DNA of 64,000 nt from Candidatus Promineofilum glycogenicum. GTDB taxonomy: Bacteria > Chloroflexota > Anaerolineae > Promineifilales > Promineifilaceae. The position numbers and the translations under genes are program-made. The stretch's first letter is position 1. Each line of letters starts with the position of its first letter. The notes under the pieces were generated by a model. It was given only the letters and a program-made list of their open reading frames with translations. It was not told the DNA's origin and searched no databases. The DNA lies in assembly GCA_016707605.1 (NCBI GenBank), contig JADJHJ010000001.1, forward strand, positions 868,001 to 932,000. Reading direction: 5' to 3'. Shown here one piece after another: positions 1 to 9,122 of the stretch.

Positions 1-831
1 GAGAAGGAGTTCGAGCGGGTGATCATCGACGCCGCGCCGACGGGTGAGACGATCCGCCTGCTGACCATGCCCGACACCTTCCGCTGGTACGCCGGCCACG
101 TCAGCAAGTTGGAGTCGGCCATCGTCATGCGCGCTCTGAAGCCCTTCGCCAGCCGTCTGTTGCAGGGGCCGTCGGAGGTGTTGGAGGCGATCAGCAATCT
201 GGACGCGGCCACGGCCGACCTGCGGGCCACGCTGAGCGATCCGTCGGTCAGCAGCTACCGCGTCGTGTTGCAACCGGAGAAGATGGTCATGCGCGAGGCG
301 GAGCGGGCCATCAGCTATCTGGGCCTGTTCAACTACCCCGTCGATAGCGTCATCATCAATCGCATCTTGCCCGATGCGGCCGACGACAGCGACTTCTATC
401 GCCAGCGGCGTTCGATCCAGGCCAAGTACATCGAGATGATCGAGAACAACTTCCGGCCGCTGCCGCTGTGGTACGCGCCCTACTACGCTCACGAGGTCGT
501 GGGGCTGGAGGCGCTGTCGCAACTGGCCGCCGACTGCTTTGGCCCCAGCGACCCCGGCGAAATCTTCTACCGCGGTATCTTGCAGGAGATCGTCGATACG
601 GGCGACGGCGGCTACGTGCTGCGACTGCCCATTCCCTTCATCGACCGCGACGACGTCCGGCTGCGCAAGCGCGGTGACGAGCTGTTCATCACCATCGGCA
701 ACTTCAAGCGCGAGATGATCCTGCCCACGGTGCTGGCCAAGCGGCGCGCCGGGGGCGGCCGTCTGCGCGACGGGATGCTGGAGATCTCTTTTCTGCCGGG
801 CGAAGTCGGAGCGACGGCCGAGCCGGTCTAA
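1..831 (+). CDS. ArsA-family ATPase, C-terminal part (5' end outside window)
   Basis: Open from base 1, so the start and the P-loop lie upstream. The visible 276 residues begin in the ArsA/GET3-type motif 'VIIDAAPTGETIRLL', which in the family is the switch region of the nucleotide site. The helical middle part follows. The C-terminus ('LRLPIPFIDRDDVRLRKRGD') is the beta-rich, HSP20-like tail common in the bacterial single-domain ArsA relatives. In the family these are deviant Walker-A ATPases; bacterial copies outside ars operons have no settled role. No arsenic genes are visible here, so an arsenite-efflux role is not supported. It ends with TAA just before a palindromic repeat. Confidence 0.85.
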   Translation, partial: EKEFERVIIDAAPTGETIRLLTMPDTFRWYAGHVSKLESAIVMRALKPFASRLLQGPSEVLEAISNLDAATADLRATLSDPSVSSYRVVLQPEKMVMREAERAISYLGLFNYPVDSVIINRILPDAADDSDFYRQRRSIQAKYIEMIENNFRPLPLWYAPYYAHEVVGLEALSQLAADCFGPSDPGEIFYRGILQEIVDTGDGGYVLRLPIPFIDRDDVRLRKRGDELFITIGNFKREMILPTVLAKRRAGGGRLRDGMLEISFLPGEVGATAEPV

Positions 832-837
832 GAGTGG

Positions 838-922
838 CTCACGCAAAGACGCAAAGTACGCCAAGTAAAGAAAGCCCTTAGGAGGCTTTCTTCGCTTTGC
901 GGACTTTGCGTCTTTGCGTGAG
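838..922. repeat. Palindromic repeat, 'ACGCAAAGACGCAAAG' family
   Basis: Two perfect 20-bp inverted arms (838-857 and 903-922, starting CTCACGCAAAG) enclose a second stem (AAGAAAGCC/GGCTTTCTT). The element separates the convergent ArsA and flippase genes and supplies the last codons of the flippase gene. Related but degraded copies occur near 16708 and 44127. Confidence 0.85.
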
Positions 923-1906
923 GTTTCTGAAATCCAGGATCGTGGCCAGGTAGACGGGCGCGCCGAGCAGACTGGCCACGCGCTCCAGCCCGAAGACGAG
1001 CAGCGTCAGGGCCACGGCCTGCTCCGGGGCCAGGCCGGCCCCGGCGAAGAGCGCCGGAGCGACGCTTTCGCGCACGCCCAGCCCGCCGATGGACGGCACG
1101 AGCAGGGCCAGCGACATGATGGGTACGACGAGCAGGTAGTAGCCGAACGGGACGGACAGCCCCAGGGCGCGCCCGGTGGTGGCCCACCAGCCGACCTGCA
1201 TCAAGTTAAATAGCACCGAGACCAGCAGCGCCGCGACAATGGCCCGCCGGTCGCAACTGTGAATCGTCGTTGCGAAGCGGTCGAGGAAGCCGCCGCCGGC
1301 GACGCGCAAGGCCGCCGGCAGCCGGCCGACGACGCCGCGCAGCAGCCGCCCCTCCACCAGCGCCAGGCCGCCCAGCAGACCCACCAGACAGATGCCGCCG
1401 ATAGTCCAGGCCAGTTGCCGCGGAAAATTATCTGGCCGGAAGGGCAGCACCACCAGCGCCATCGCGAACAGGGCCATCAGGCCGGTCAGCCGGTCGACGA
1501 GGACGGTGCCGGCGGCCACGCCCGAGGGCACGTCCTGAGCCGCCTCGGCCGCGCGCACTACGTCACCGCCCAATCCCGACGGTAGAAAAGCATTGAAGAA
1601 GCTGCCGATCAGATAGAGTTCCACCAGGCGGCCGAAGCGGATGGACGAGCCGACGCCGCGCAGGACGACGTGCCAGCGATAGGCGCGCACGACGAGGCTG
1701 AGGGCGATGGCCGCCGCGCCGACGGCCATCCAGCTCAGCCGGACGGTGCGCAGGGTGTCGAGCAGGGCGCGAAAGTCCAGGCCGCGCAGGACGAGATACA
1801 GCCCCAGCACGGTCACGCCGACTTTGAGCAGCGACAGAAGGCGTTGCCGGGTGGGGTTGCGTCGAGGTGCGTTCGGCGGCGCGTCGGGCGGGGTGGCCGT
1901 GTCCAT
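878..1906 (-). CDS. Flippase-like / lysylphosphatidylglycerol-synthase-type membrane protein
   Basis: The protein has 342 residues and about eight hydrophobic segments. It carries family hallmarks such as 'YLIGSFFNAFLPSGLGGDVVRA' near residues 97-118 and 'PSIGGLGVRES' near 270. This pattern is typical of the LPG_synthase_TM/UPF0104 family, whose members flip or modify lipid-linked molecules; without the soluble MprF domain the substrate cannot be told. The start has no strong Shine-Dalgarno motif and lies divergent from the glycosyltransferase gene at 1993, which fits a joint role in envelope glycan assembly. The last 13 or so residues (TQRRKVRKAKKAS) are encoded inside the palindromic repeat, so the natural C-terminus was probably altered by that element. 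Confidence 0.85.
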   Translation of the reverse strand: MDTATPPDAPPNAPRRNPTRQRLLSLLKVGVTVLGLYLVLRGLDFRALLDTLRTVRLSWMAVGAAAIALSLVVRAYRWHVVLRGVGSSIRFGRLVELYLIGSFFNAFLPSGLGGDVVRAAEAAQDVPSGVAAGTVLVDRLTGLMALFAMALVVLPFRPDNFPRQLAWTIGGICLVGLLGGLALVEGRLLRGVVGRLPAALRVAGGGFLDRFATTIHSCDRRAIVAALLVSVLFNLMQVGWWATTGRALGLSVPFGYYLLVVPIMSLALLVPSIGGLGVRESVAPALFAGAGLAPEQAVALTLLVFGLERVASLLGAPVYLATILDFRNLTQRRKVRKAKKAS

Positions 1907-1980
1907 TGCGTTTGATTGTAGTCGAGACGGTCGTGTTCGTCATCCGCAGATGGCCCATGTGGCGCTGGCGATGGCTCCGC

Positions 1981-1986
1981 TATAAT
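1981..1986 (+). promoter_or_regulatory. Perfect -10 box just upstream of the GT39 gene
   Basis: TATAAT ends 6 bases before the ATG at 1993. No good -35 hexamer is seen. Initiation 6-7 bases downstream would put the transcript start on or next to the ATG, so the mRNA could be leaderless. Confidence 0.5.
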
Positions 1987-1992
1987 GGAGCG

Positions 1993-3738
1993 ATGATGGT
2001 TGAGAAACAGGGCGCGGCGCAGACGGCCGCGCGGGGAGCCAACTCAGTGGGGCCACGGGCGCGCGTCTGGCTGGCGGTGGCGGCGTTGCTGCTGTTCACC
2101 TTCCTGGCCCTCGATAGCCTGGTGGGCGACAGCCCAACGATGGACGAGCAGAACCACATCGCCCGCGGGCTGGCCTTTCTGCGCACCGGCGACCCGCGCC
2201 TCAGCCTGGAGCACCCGCCGCTGGTCAACGCCCTCAGCGCCCTGCCGCTGCTAACCATGCCGGAGTTGCGCTTGCCGACCGACCACCCCAGTTGGGAGCG
2301 GCGCGAAGGGTGGTATGAGTTCGCCGACCTCTTCCTGTGGCAGTACAACCACGACGTGGATCGCATTGTCTTCCTGTCGCGGCTGCCGATTGTCGCCCTC
2401 CACATCGCTCTGGCGCTAACCGGCTATCGCTTTGCGAGGCGGCTGTGGGGTGGGGCGGCCGGGGTAGTGGCCCTGTGGCTGCACCTCTTCGAGCCGAACC
2501 TGCTGGCCCACGGCCGCTACGCCACCACCGATATGGGCGGCACGCTGTTCACCTTTCTGGCTACCTTTCTGCTGTGGCGCTTGTGGGCCGCGCCGACGCG
2601 GCAAACGTGGCGGCGCTGGGCGCCGGCGGCGCTGGCCGTGGGGCTGGCCTTTGGCAGCAAGATGTCGGCCCTGGGCTTCGCGCCGGTGTGGATCGTGCTG
2701 GCCGTGTTGCCGCTCTATCCAGACGGCGGAAGGGGGCAGGCGCAGGCGGCGGCGCGGCGGCTGGGGCAACTGGCCGCCGCCGGGCTGGTCGCGCTGCTCG
2801 TCGTCTGGGCCATCTACGGCTTCCAGTGGGGCAACTTCCAGTTCATCTCGCCCGATCTGGCCGCGCTGAACGGTCGGGCCGGGCCGATGCCGACCTTCTG
2901 GGCCGGGGTGGAGCAGATCGCCCGGCTGAGCGGCGGCGGCCGGGCGCAATCGTTTCTGCTGGGACGCTTCTCCGACACCGGCTTCGTGGCCTACTTCCCG
3001 GTGGCCTTCGCCGTCAAGACGCCGCTGGTGCTGCTGGCCGCCATCGCCCTGGCCGCCGTGTGGCTGTTGCGCGACGGCCGCACCCGCCGCCGGGCGCTCT
3101 TCCTGCTGCTGGCCGCGGCGCTCTTCTTCGGCCTGACGATGACCGGCGCGCTCAACATCGGCTATCGCCACGCGCTGCCGGCGCTGCCCTATTTGCTGGT
3201 GCTGGTGGCCGGGCTGGCCGGGCGCGAGGTGGCGGCGCGGCGGCTGTGGAATCGGGTATCAATTGGCCCGCGCTCCATTGCCGCCGTTGTGGTCGTCGTT
3301 CTGGTCGGCGTGGCTGTCTGGATTCACCCCCATTACCTGAGCTACTTCAACCCCATCGCCGGCGGCCCGGCCAACGGCTACCGCGTTCTCATCGACAGCA
3401 ACGTGGACTGGGGGCAAGACCTGCTGCGGCTGCGGCGCTGGATGGATGAGGAGGACGTAGAGAGCGTGCGGCTGGGCTGGTTTGGCACGGCCGACCCGAC
3501 CTACTACGCCATTCCCCACGAGCCGCTGCCGGGCCTCGGCCGCGACCCTTTCTTCCGCCTGTGGTGGGCCGTGCCCTTCGACCCGGCCGCGCCGCCGCCG
3601 GGCGTCTACGCCATCAGCGCCACCAGCCTGTGGGAGACGCCGCTGCGGCCGGAGGAGAAGAACGTCTATGCCTGGTTCCGCGCCCGCCAACCGTCCGACC
3701 GCGTCGGCTACTCCATTCTGATCTATGACATCCCCTGA
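1993..3738 (+). CDS. GT39-family membrane glycosyltransferase (dolichyl-phosphate-mannose-protein mannosyltransferase-like), copy 1
   Basis: The protein has 581 residues and many membrane segments. The first periplasmic loop contains 'DSPTMDEQNHIARG' with the acidic pair expected at the catalytic site of GT-C enzymes. 'HPPLVNALSALPLL' and 'NIGYRHALPALPYLL' are typical of PMT_2/ArnT-like proteins. A conserved tail follows the last helix ('NVDWGQDLLRL'), also found in copy 3 at 9123. GT-C enzymes transfer sugars from polyprenyl-phosphate donors on the outer face of the membrane. The acceptor is unknown; neighbouring secreted proteins are candidates. An upstream GTG at 1867 is in frame but would overlap the divergent gene, so 1993 (or ATG 1996, preceded by GGAG) is preferred. 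The next gene overlaps by 14 bases. Confidence 0.85.
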   Translation: MMVEKQGAAQTAARGANSVGPRARVWLAVAALLLFTFLALDSLVGDSPTMDEQNHIARGLAFLRTGDPRLSLEHPPLVNALSALPLLTMPELRLPTDHPSWERREGWYEFADLFLWQYNHDVDRIVFLSRLPIVALHIALALTGYRFARRLWGGAAGVVALWLHLFEPNLLAHGRYATTDMGGTLFTFLATFLLWRLWAAPTRQTWRRWAPAALAVGLAFGSKMSALGFAPVWIVLAVLPLYPDGGRGQAQAAARRLGQLAAAGLVALLVVWAIYGFQWGNFQFISPDLAALNGRAGPMPTFWAGVEQIARLSGGGRAQSFLLGRFSDTGFVAYFPVAFAVKTPLVLLAAIALAAVWLLRDGRTRRRALFLLLAAALFFGLTMTGALNIGYRHALPALPYLLVLVAGLAGREVAARRLWNRVSIGPRSIAAVVVVVLVGVAVWIHPHYLSYFNPIAGGPANGYRVLIDSNVDWGQDLLRLRRWMDEEDVESVRLGWFGTADPTYYAIPHEPLPGLGRDPFFRLWWAVPFDPAAPPPGVYAISATSLWETPLRPEEKNVYAWFRARQPSDRVGYSILIYDIP

Positions 3739-3776
3739 GTTTCGCCCGGTCGCCGGCCGGTCCGCCAGGGCGACCG

Positions 3777-3828
3777 CCCTAGCCACTGGCCACCGGCCAC
3801 TGGCCACTGTCTACTGGCCACTGCTCGC
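3777..3828. repeat. CACTGGCCACTGG short-period repeat inside coding sequence
   Basis: Several tandem imperfect units of CCACTGGCCACTGG lie within the first codons of the second GT39 gene. The same unit occurs at the end of the intergenic repeat at 22161-22234, so this coding stretch probably derives from that repeat family. Confidence 0.6.
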
Positions 3829-4409
3829 CCTGCTCATCCTGCTGCTGGCCGCCGCCTTCCGCCTCGTGGCTCTGGGTGACGTGCCGCCGGGGTTGGCCCA
3901 AGACGAGGTGTTGGACGCCGACATCGCCCTATTCATTCGCGGCGGCGAGCACGCTCTCTTCTTCCGCCACGGCTACGGCCACGAGCCGCTCTATCACTAT
4001 CTGGCCGCGCCGTTCGCGCCGCTGCTGGGCGACAACTGGCTGGCCATCCGGCTGCCGTCGGTCTATCTAGGGCTGCTGCTGGTCGCCCTGACGATGCGCT
4101 GGGCGCGGCGCGACTACGGGACGGTGGCCGCCGTCGTGGCCGGCCTGGGGCTGGCCATTAGCTGGTGGCCGGTCATCTTCAGCCGTATCGGCATCCGGCC
4201 CATCCTGGCCCCGCTACTACTGGTGGCGGCGGTCTGGTTCTGGCCGCTGCGCCGGGCGACAGTGACGCAGCGCGGGTTGTGGTCGGCGGCACTGGCCGGC
4301 TTCTGGCTGGGCCTGTCAACGTATAGCTACACCGCCGCCCGCGTCGCCCCGCTCATCCCCGCGCTGATGCTGCTGGCCTTTCGCCGTCGCATCACCTCAT
4401 TCCAACCCT

Positions 4410-4490
4410 CTCACCCTCCCGGCCGGGCCACCGCGCCACCGCCGCCGCCCCCGCTCCTCGCCCTTTGGGAGAGGGCGGGGGCCACCGCCC
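4410..4490. repeat. GC-rich low-complexity insert in GT39 copy 2
   Basis: C-rich tracts (ACCCTCTCACCCTCCC, CCGCCGCCGCCCCC) are followed by a short palindrome CGCCCTTTGGGAGAGGGCG. It resembles the CCCTCTCCC-type element in GT39 copy 3, and the frame change lies inside it. Confidence 0.6.
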
Positions 4491-5924
4491 CCAACTCGCC
4501 TACGCCGCCGTTGTCCTGGCCGTGTCCCTGCTCGTCTACGCCCCCCTCGCCCTGACGCTGCGGGCCAACCCGGAGTTGCAGCAGCGCCTCGACCAGTTGG
4601 AGGGGCCGCTGGTGGCCCTGCGCGCCGGCGACGCCGGGCCGGTGGCGCAGGCGACGTTGGCCACGCTGGGCGTCTTCAGCGTGGGCGGCGACCCGCGCTG
4701 GACGTATGGCCCGCCGGGCCGGCCGCTGTTCGATCCGCTGACGGCGGTGCTCTTTTACGCCGGCCTGGCCCTGGCCCTGTGGCGCTGGCGGCGGCCCGTC
4801 TACGCCCTGCTGCCCATCTGGCTGGCCGTGGCCCTCTTGCCCAGCGCCCTCTCGCCCGACGCGCCCAGCACGGTGCGCCTGGTGGGGGCGCTGCCGGTCG
4901 TTTACCTCTTGCCGGGGCTGGCCGTGGCCGCCGCGACCGAGCGGTTGAGGACGTGGCCGGCCAACCGGACGACGGCCACCCGGCGAACGATTGGCGGCGC
5001 TGTTCTTGCTGTGGCCTGGCTACTGGCGACCTTCAACGGCTACCGCACCATGCGCGACGGCTTCGGCGCGTGGCCGGTCAATCTGGAGACGCGCCTGCGC
5101 TATCAGACGGCGCTGCGCGACATCGGCGCGCACTGGTCGGCCGGCGACGGCGGCGCGCCGGTGGTGGCCGAGGTGTTCTACGAGCCGATTGACGCGGCTA
5201 CGTTGCGCCGGGGTGTCGGGCGCGATCTATTGGCCCGTTGGGTGCAGACGGGCGGCGGCGTGGCCGGGGCGCTGGTGTGGCCCGACGGGCAGCCGGCGCG
5301 GGTCTACGTGCCGGAGTACGCGCCGCTGGACGGCGAACTGGCGGCGGCTTTGGGCCTGGGCGAGCCGGTCTATCGCAGCGATGGCGCGCCGTCCTTCGCC
5401 GTGTATGCGTTGCCGCAAACGCCGCCCGTGGCCTGGTCGCCCGTCGCCGTGGACTTTGGCGACCCGCCGGCCATCCACCTGGCCGGCGTCGCGCCGCTGA
5501 ACGGGGGCGACGATGGGCAACTCCGGCTGCTGACCTGGTGGGAAGTGGTGTCGCCGCTGCCGGCGGACGCGGCGCTGTTCGTCCATCTGCTGGACGCCGC
5601 CGGCAACGTCGTCGCCCAGCACGATGGGTTGGACGCCGCGGCCGAGACGCTGCGCCCCGGCGACCGGCTGGCGCAGCGCCACGTCCTCAGCCAGCCGCGG
5701 CTGGATGGCGGCGACTACACCTTGGTCGCCGGCGTCTATCGACGCGGCGACGGGGCGCGACTGGCCACGGCCGACGGGAGCGGCGCGGCGGTGTTGGGTC
5801 GCTGCCACGTGGCCGAGTCCGGCAGCGCGTGTAAGTTGCGCTAGGTGAGGCAGATGAGTAGCATATAAGCGTGGACGTAGATGCTACGCCCTGTTCGCCG
5901 GTTTGTTTTATAGGAGAAACCGTC

Positions 5925-7205
5925 ATGCTGTTCAGGAACCGTGTGTATTGGGGAAAGGCCGGACGGATCGTTCCCGCTATCCTTTTGGTTGCGCTGTCCG
6001 TAACTCTCATGGTGGGCCTGGTCGCGGCCGAGGTCGTCGACGGTAAGCCCGCGACGCCGGCCGGCGCGTCAGAGGTATCGCCTCTCGTGCCCTACGCGCC
6101 GACGACCGAGGAGTTGTTGGCCGCGCCGCCGTCAATTGAGCGCTACGTGGCCGCCCACACGCTGCCCCTGTCGGTGCGCAGCCTGACCGGGCTGGACAAG
6201 GCCGAACTGGCCACGATGAGCTTCATCCCCCTGACGACGTTTGGCTTCGCCCCGCTGCCGGGGCAGCCGACGCTGACCGCCGGTGTGCCCACCAGCAGCA
6301 ACAGCTGGACGTTGTCGTGGACGGGCGATCCCGCGGCCACCGCCTACGAATTGCAGGAGGCCCACAACGCCGACTTCAGCGACGCGCAGGCGATTGACGT
6401 CGGCGCGGCAACGAGCGTCACCCTGACCCGCGGGCCGGTCAAGAAGAACGTCTACTACTACCGTGTGCGCACGCTGGCCGGCCAGCAGGCGGGCGAGTGG
6501 TCGAACGTGGGGCGCGTTGTCGGCGGCTACTTCGACGGCTTTGAAGATCCGTCGAGCGGCTGGTCGCTGCGGCGGACGACCTACATCGAAGAAGTCCACA
6601 GCCGTTACGAGGACGGCTATCTGGTGCTGGACGTGAACGACCGTTGGGACTGGGGCATCAGCAGCCCCGGCACGCCCGCGCCGCGCGTGCCCTACCTGAT
6701 CGACTTCCACGCCATGATCGACGGCGGTGGGGCGAATCTGTGGTCGTTCGGCGCGGTCTTCGGCGGCGACTGGCCCGCGCCCAACTGCCCGATGTCGACC
6801 ACCAGCGAAGGCTGGTACATGCACGAGGACTGCTTCAACCACTTCTACAACACCAACACCATCTTCTATGGCCCCCTCAAGCTGCTGTTCGAGCGTGTTG
6901 ACCAGTTGGAGTGGTGTCTGGCGTGCGGCGGCAGCCCGCTGAAGCGCCTGGGCGACATTAACCCCGGCAGCATCAAGACCTTGAAGCTGGTCGATCCGAC
7001 CGGCTGGAACCACTACCGCATTGAGGTGCGTGAGGACATCATCAAGGTCTACGCCTCTAAGCTCGGCAATGAGCCGGAGTTGCAATACACCTACCGCGAT
7101 ACGCGCTATGTGAACAATCCCTACTTCGGCTTGTTTGCCTCCACCGACGAATACACTAATGGCATCTGGTGGTTCGATAACTACCAGGTGGTGCCCATCG
7201 ACTAG
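5925..7205 (+). CDS. Secreted protein with FN3-like and C-terminal conA-like domain, copy A
   Basis: The protein has 426 residues. The start is ATG 5925, preceded by TAGGAGAAACCGTC; an in-frame GTG at 5871 lacks a Shine-Dalgarno motif. Residues 1-36 form a signal peptide (basic start, then 'IVPAILLVALSVTLMVGLVAA'). A proline-rich linker leads to a fibronectin-III-like domain at about 125-205 ('TSNSWTLSWTGDPAATAYEL', 'YYYRVRTLAG'). The C-terminal ~220 residues form a lectin/glucanase-like fold candidate with a conserved 'DCFNHFYNTNTI' and a two-cysteine pair 'WCLACGGSPLKR'. The gene at 7390 is its paralogue. Exported surface protein of unknown function, likely a substrate of or partner for the adjoining glycosyltransferases. 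Confidence 0.75.
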   Translation: MLFRNRVYWGKAGRIVPAILLVALSVTLMVGLVAAEVVDGKPATPAGASEVSPLVPYAPTTEELLAAPPSIERYVAAHTLPLSVRSLTGLDKAELATMSFIPLTTFGFAPLPGQPTLTAGVPTSSNSWTLSWTGDPAATAYELQEAHNADFSDAQAIDVGAATSVTLTRGPVKKNVYYYRVRTLAGQQAGEWSNVGRVVGGYFDGFEDPSSGWSLRRTTYIEEVHSRYEDGYLVLDVNDRWDWGISSPGTPAPRVPYLIDFHAMIDGGGANLWSFGAVFGGDWPAPNCPMSTTSEGWYMHEDCFNHFYNTNTIFYGPLKLLFERVDQLEWCLACGGSPLKRLGDINPGSIKTLKLVDPTGWNHYRIEVREDIIKVYASKLGNEPELQYTYRDTRYVNNPYFGLFASTDEYTNGIWWFDNYQVVPID

Positions 7206-7234
7206 GCATTCCCAGGGGCGATCGGCGCTCAGTT

Positions 7235-7276
7235 CGGGCCGGCGCGGGGTGCAATGACCCTACGCCGGCCCGTTTT
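7235..7276 (+). terminator. Intrinsic terminator after secreted protein A
   Basis: Stem CGGGCCGGCG (7235-7244) pairs with CGCCGGCCCG (7263-7272) and is followed by TTTT. Confidence 0.8.
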
Positions 7277-7389
7277 CGTTGGCCCAGCGGCGGCCGGGCG
7301 TAGGCCGCCTCGTTTGCCCGGAATGGTGGACAACAGTACCATAGCTCCTATCTAGCGGTTCCGTTGAACCGGTATAGGAGTAAAGAGCC

Positions 7390-9045
7390 ATGAAAGTCAA
7401 GCAGTCTGTTGCCCGGCCGCCCGGCCGGCGGCCACGTCGCGGCCTCTTTCTGACGGTCGCCCTGGCCCTCTTTATCGTCTTGGGTGCGGCGCAGATCGGG
7501 CTGGCCGCGCAGGGGGACTCCGGGCCGGCGTCGCCCGAACCGGACGGCGCGACGCCGTCGCCCTACAGCCAGTTGGCCCCAACCGACGCCGAGCTGTCGG
7601 CCATGCCGGACGGCATCGATCGCTATCTGTCGGCCCACACGCTGCCCAGCAGCGCCTTCCAGCCGGCCAACCTGGTCAATTCGACCAAGACGGCCTCCCA
7701 GGACACGGTTCGCCCCGGCGAAGTGTTCGAGTACACCATCGTCATCCGCAACACGGGGCAATTCGACATCCCGGTGGAGATGACCGACAACCTGCCGGCG
7801 CAGTTGAATCACGTTGACACCGACTGCGTGGCGTTCATCACCGACCTGTGCGCCTTCAGCAATGGCACAGTGACCTGGCGCGGCACCGTCACCGAGGGCG
7901 GCCAGGCGACAGTGACGATCATCGTGCAGTTGAAGTCCAATGCCAACGGTGGGGCGCAGGTCGTCAATACGGCGCGCATCGAGAGCGCTGAGCAGACGTT
8001 CAACCGCAGCGACACCATCACCGTGGACGAGGCCGAGTCGTCGCCCGTCCAGTTGTTGCCCATTGCCCTCTATGGCCGGCTGCCTGATCCCGGGCCGGTG
8101 ACCCTGCACGTCAGCGAGCCGAACGGCCAGAACGCCTGGCTGCTGAGCTGGACGGCCAGCGACGGCGCTCACGGCTACGACATCCAGGAAGCCCACAATC
8201 AGGACTTCTCTGACGCGACGACGACCTCTGTCGGCTCGGTCAGTTCGCAGACGATTACCAAGTCGCCCAGCCCCAACAACGTTTTCTACTACCGGGTGCG
8301 CAGTCGTGTCGGCGACCAGACCGGGCCGTGGTCGAACGTCGGCCGCGTCGTCGGCGGCTATCGCGACGACTTCGACGACTCCAGCACCGGCTGGGCCATG
8401 CGCCGTTCGACTTACCGCGAAGAGGTCAAGGGCTTCTACGAGAACGGCAAGTACGTGATGCAGATCGTTGACCGCTGGGACTGGGGCATCGTCAGCCCGC
8501 TGCGGCCCGCGCCGCGCGTGCCCTATGCCATCGACTTCGAGATGCGCACCGTCAGCCAGATCTACGCCCACTCGGCCGGTATGATCTTCGGCGGCGACTG
8601 GAACGGCGAGACGTGCCCGCCCGGCACGTCGTTCGATGAGTGGTACAAGCACGACAACTGCTTCAATCACTTCTACAACACCAACACCATTTACAACGAC
8701 TCCAACCCCAATCGGGTAGAGTTTCAGCTCCTGTTCGAGCGCATCGACCGCCTGCAATGGTGCGACGATTGCGGCGGCAGTCCGATGAAGCGCGTCGGCG
8801 ACGTTGGCGACCTGGAGCGTATCGGCAACGTCAACCCCAAGGATTGGAACCACTTCCGCATCGAGGTGCGGCAGGACAGCATCCGGCTCTACGCCGCGCC
8901 GGCCGGCCAGGCGTTGCAACTGGAGTACGAGTACAACGACACGCGCTGGATTAGCAGCCCGTACTTCGGCCTGTTCGCCTCCACCGACGTGATCGACAAC
9001 CTGACCTGGCGCTTCGAGTACGTCCAGGTCATGCCGCTCGACTAG
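7390..9045 (+). CDS. Secreted protein with DUF11, FN3-like and conA-like domains, copy B
   Basis: The protein has 551 residues. ATG 7390 follows TAGGAGTAAAGAGCC. A signal peptide occupies residues 1-41 ('GLFLTVALALFIVLGAAQ'). Compared with copy A, a DUF11-type beta domain is inserted at about residues 95-205 ('TVRPGEVFEYTIVIRNTG' is diagnostic). The FN3-like domain (about 240-320) and the C-terminal domain then align with copy A, including 'NCFNHFYNTNTI', 'WCDDCGGSPMKR' and the end 'YFGLFASTD'. DUF11 modules are common stalks of bacterial and archaeal surface proteins. No cell-wall anchor or C-terminal membrane helix is visible, so it is either released or held non-covalently. The pair looks like a tandem duplication followed by domain gain or loss. 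Confidence 0.8.
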   Translation: MKVKQSVARPPGRRPRRGLFLTVALALFIVLGAAQIGLAAQGDSGPASPEPDGATPSPYSQLAPTDAELSAMPDGIDRYLSAHTLPSSAFQPANLVNSTKTASQDTVRPGEVFEYTIVIRNTGQFDIPVEMTDNLPAQLNHVDTDCVAFITDLCAFSNGTVTWRGTVTEGGQATVTIIVQLKSNANGGAQVVNTARIESAEQTFNRSDTITVDEAESSPVQLLPIALYGRLPDPGPVTLHVSEPNGQNAWLLSWTASDGAHGYDIQEAHNQDFSDATTTSVGSVSSQTITKSPSPNNVFYYRVRSRVGDQTGPWSNVGRVVGGYRDDFDDSSTGWAMRRSTYREEVKGFYENGKYVMQIVDRWDWGIVSPLRPAPRVPYAIDFEMRTVSQIYAHSAGMIFGGDWNGETCPPGTSFDEWYKHDNCFNHFYNTNTIYNDSNPNRVEFQLLFERIDRLQWCDDCGGSPMKRVGDVGDLERIGNVNPKDWNHFRIEVRQDSIRLYAAPAGQALQLEYEYNDTRWISSPYFGLFASTDVIDNLTWRFEYVQVMPLD

Positions 9046-9070
9046 CCGGTTCGGCCGGCAGCCAGTGAAC

Positions 9071-9110
9071 AAATGGCCGGCAAGCGTCCAAGTCGCTTGC
9101 CGGCCATTTT
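9071..9110 (+). terminator. Strong intrinsic terminator after secreted protein B
   Basis: A perfect 16-bp stem (9071-9086 with 9094-9109, core GGCCGGCAAGCG) with a 7-base loop runs into a T run. Confidence 0.85.
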
Positions 9111-9122
9111 CATGGGTGTGTT

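Larger units (their letters stand above)
3725..5844 (+). pseudogene. GT39-like membrane glycosyltransferase, copy 2, frameshifted at a GC-rich repeat
   Basis: The first part (3725 to about 4400) reads as a GT-C protein: 'PPGLAQDEVLDADIA' is the catalytic-loop motif, followed by several membrane helices up to 'ALMLLAFRRR'. Reading then enters a C/G-rich low-complexity stretch (4410-4490). Homology resumes in a different frame with 'AYAAVVLAVSLLVYAPLALTL' and runs to 5844. The C-terminal 110 residues form a beta-type module ('FVHLLDAAGNVVAQHDGLDA') shared with copy 3. The N-terminus (RATALATGHRPLATVYW) is itself encoded by a CCACTGGCCACTGG-type repeat. This is either a disrupted gene or a gene with one sequencing error in the low-complexity stretch; without that shift the protein would be about 700 residues. 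Confidence 0.7.

Noticed and set aside
1867..1992. GTG 1867 as start of GT39 copy 1
   Set aside because: It would overlap the divergent flippase gene and adds an Arg-rich stretch not typical of the family; ATG 1993 follows a TATAAT box.
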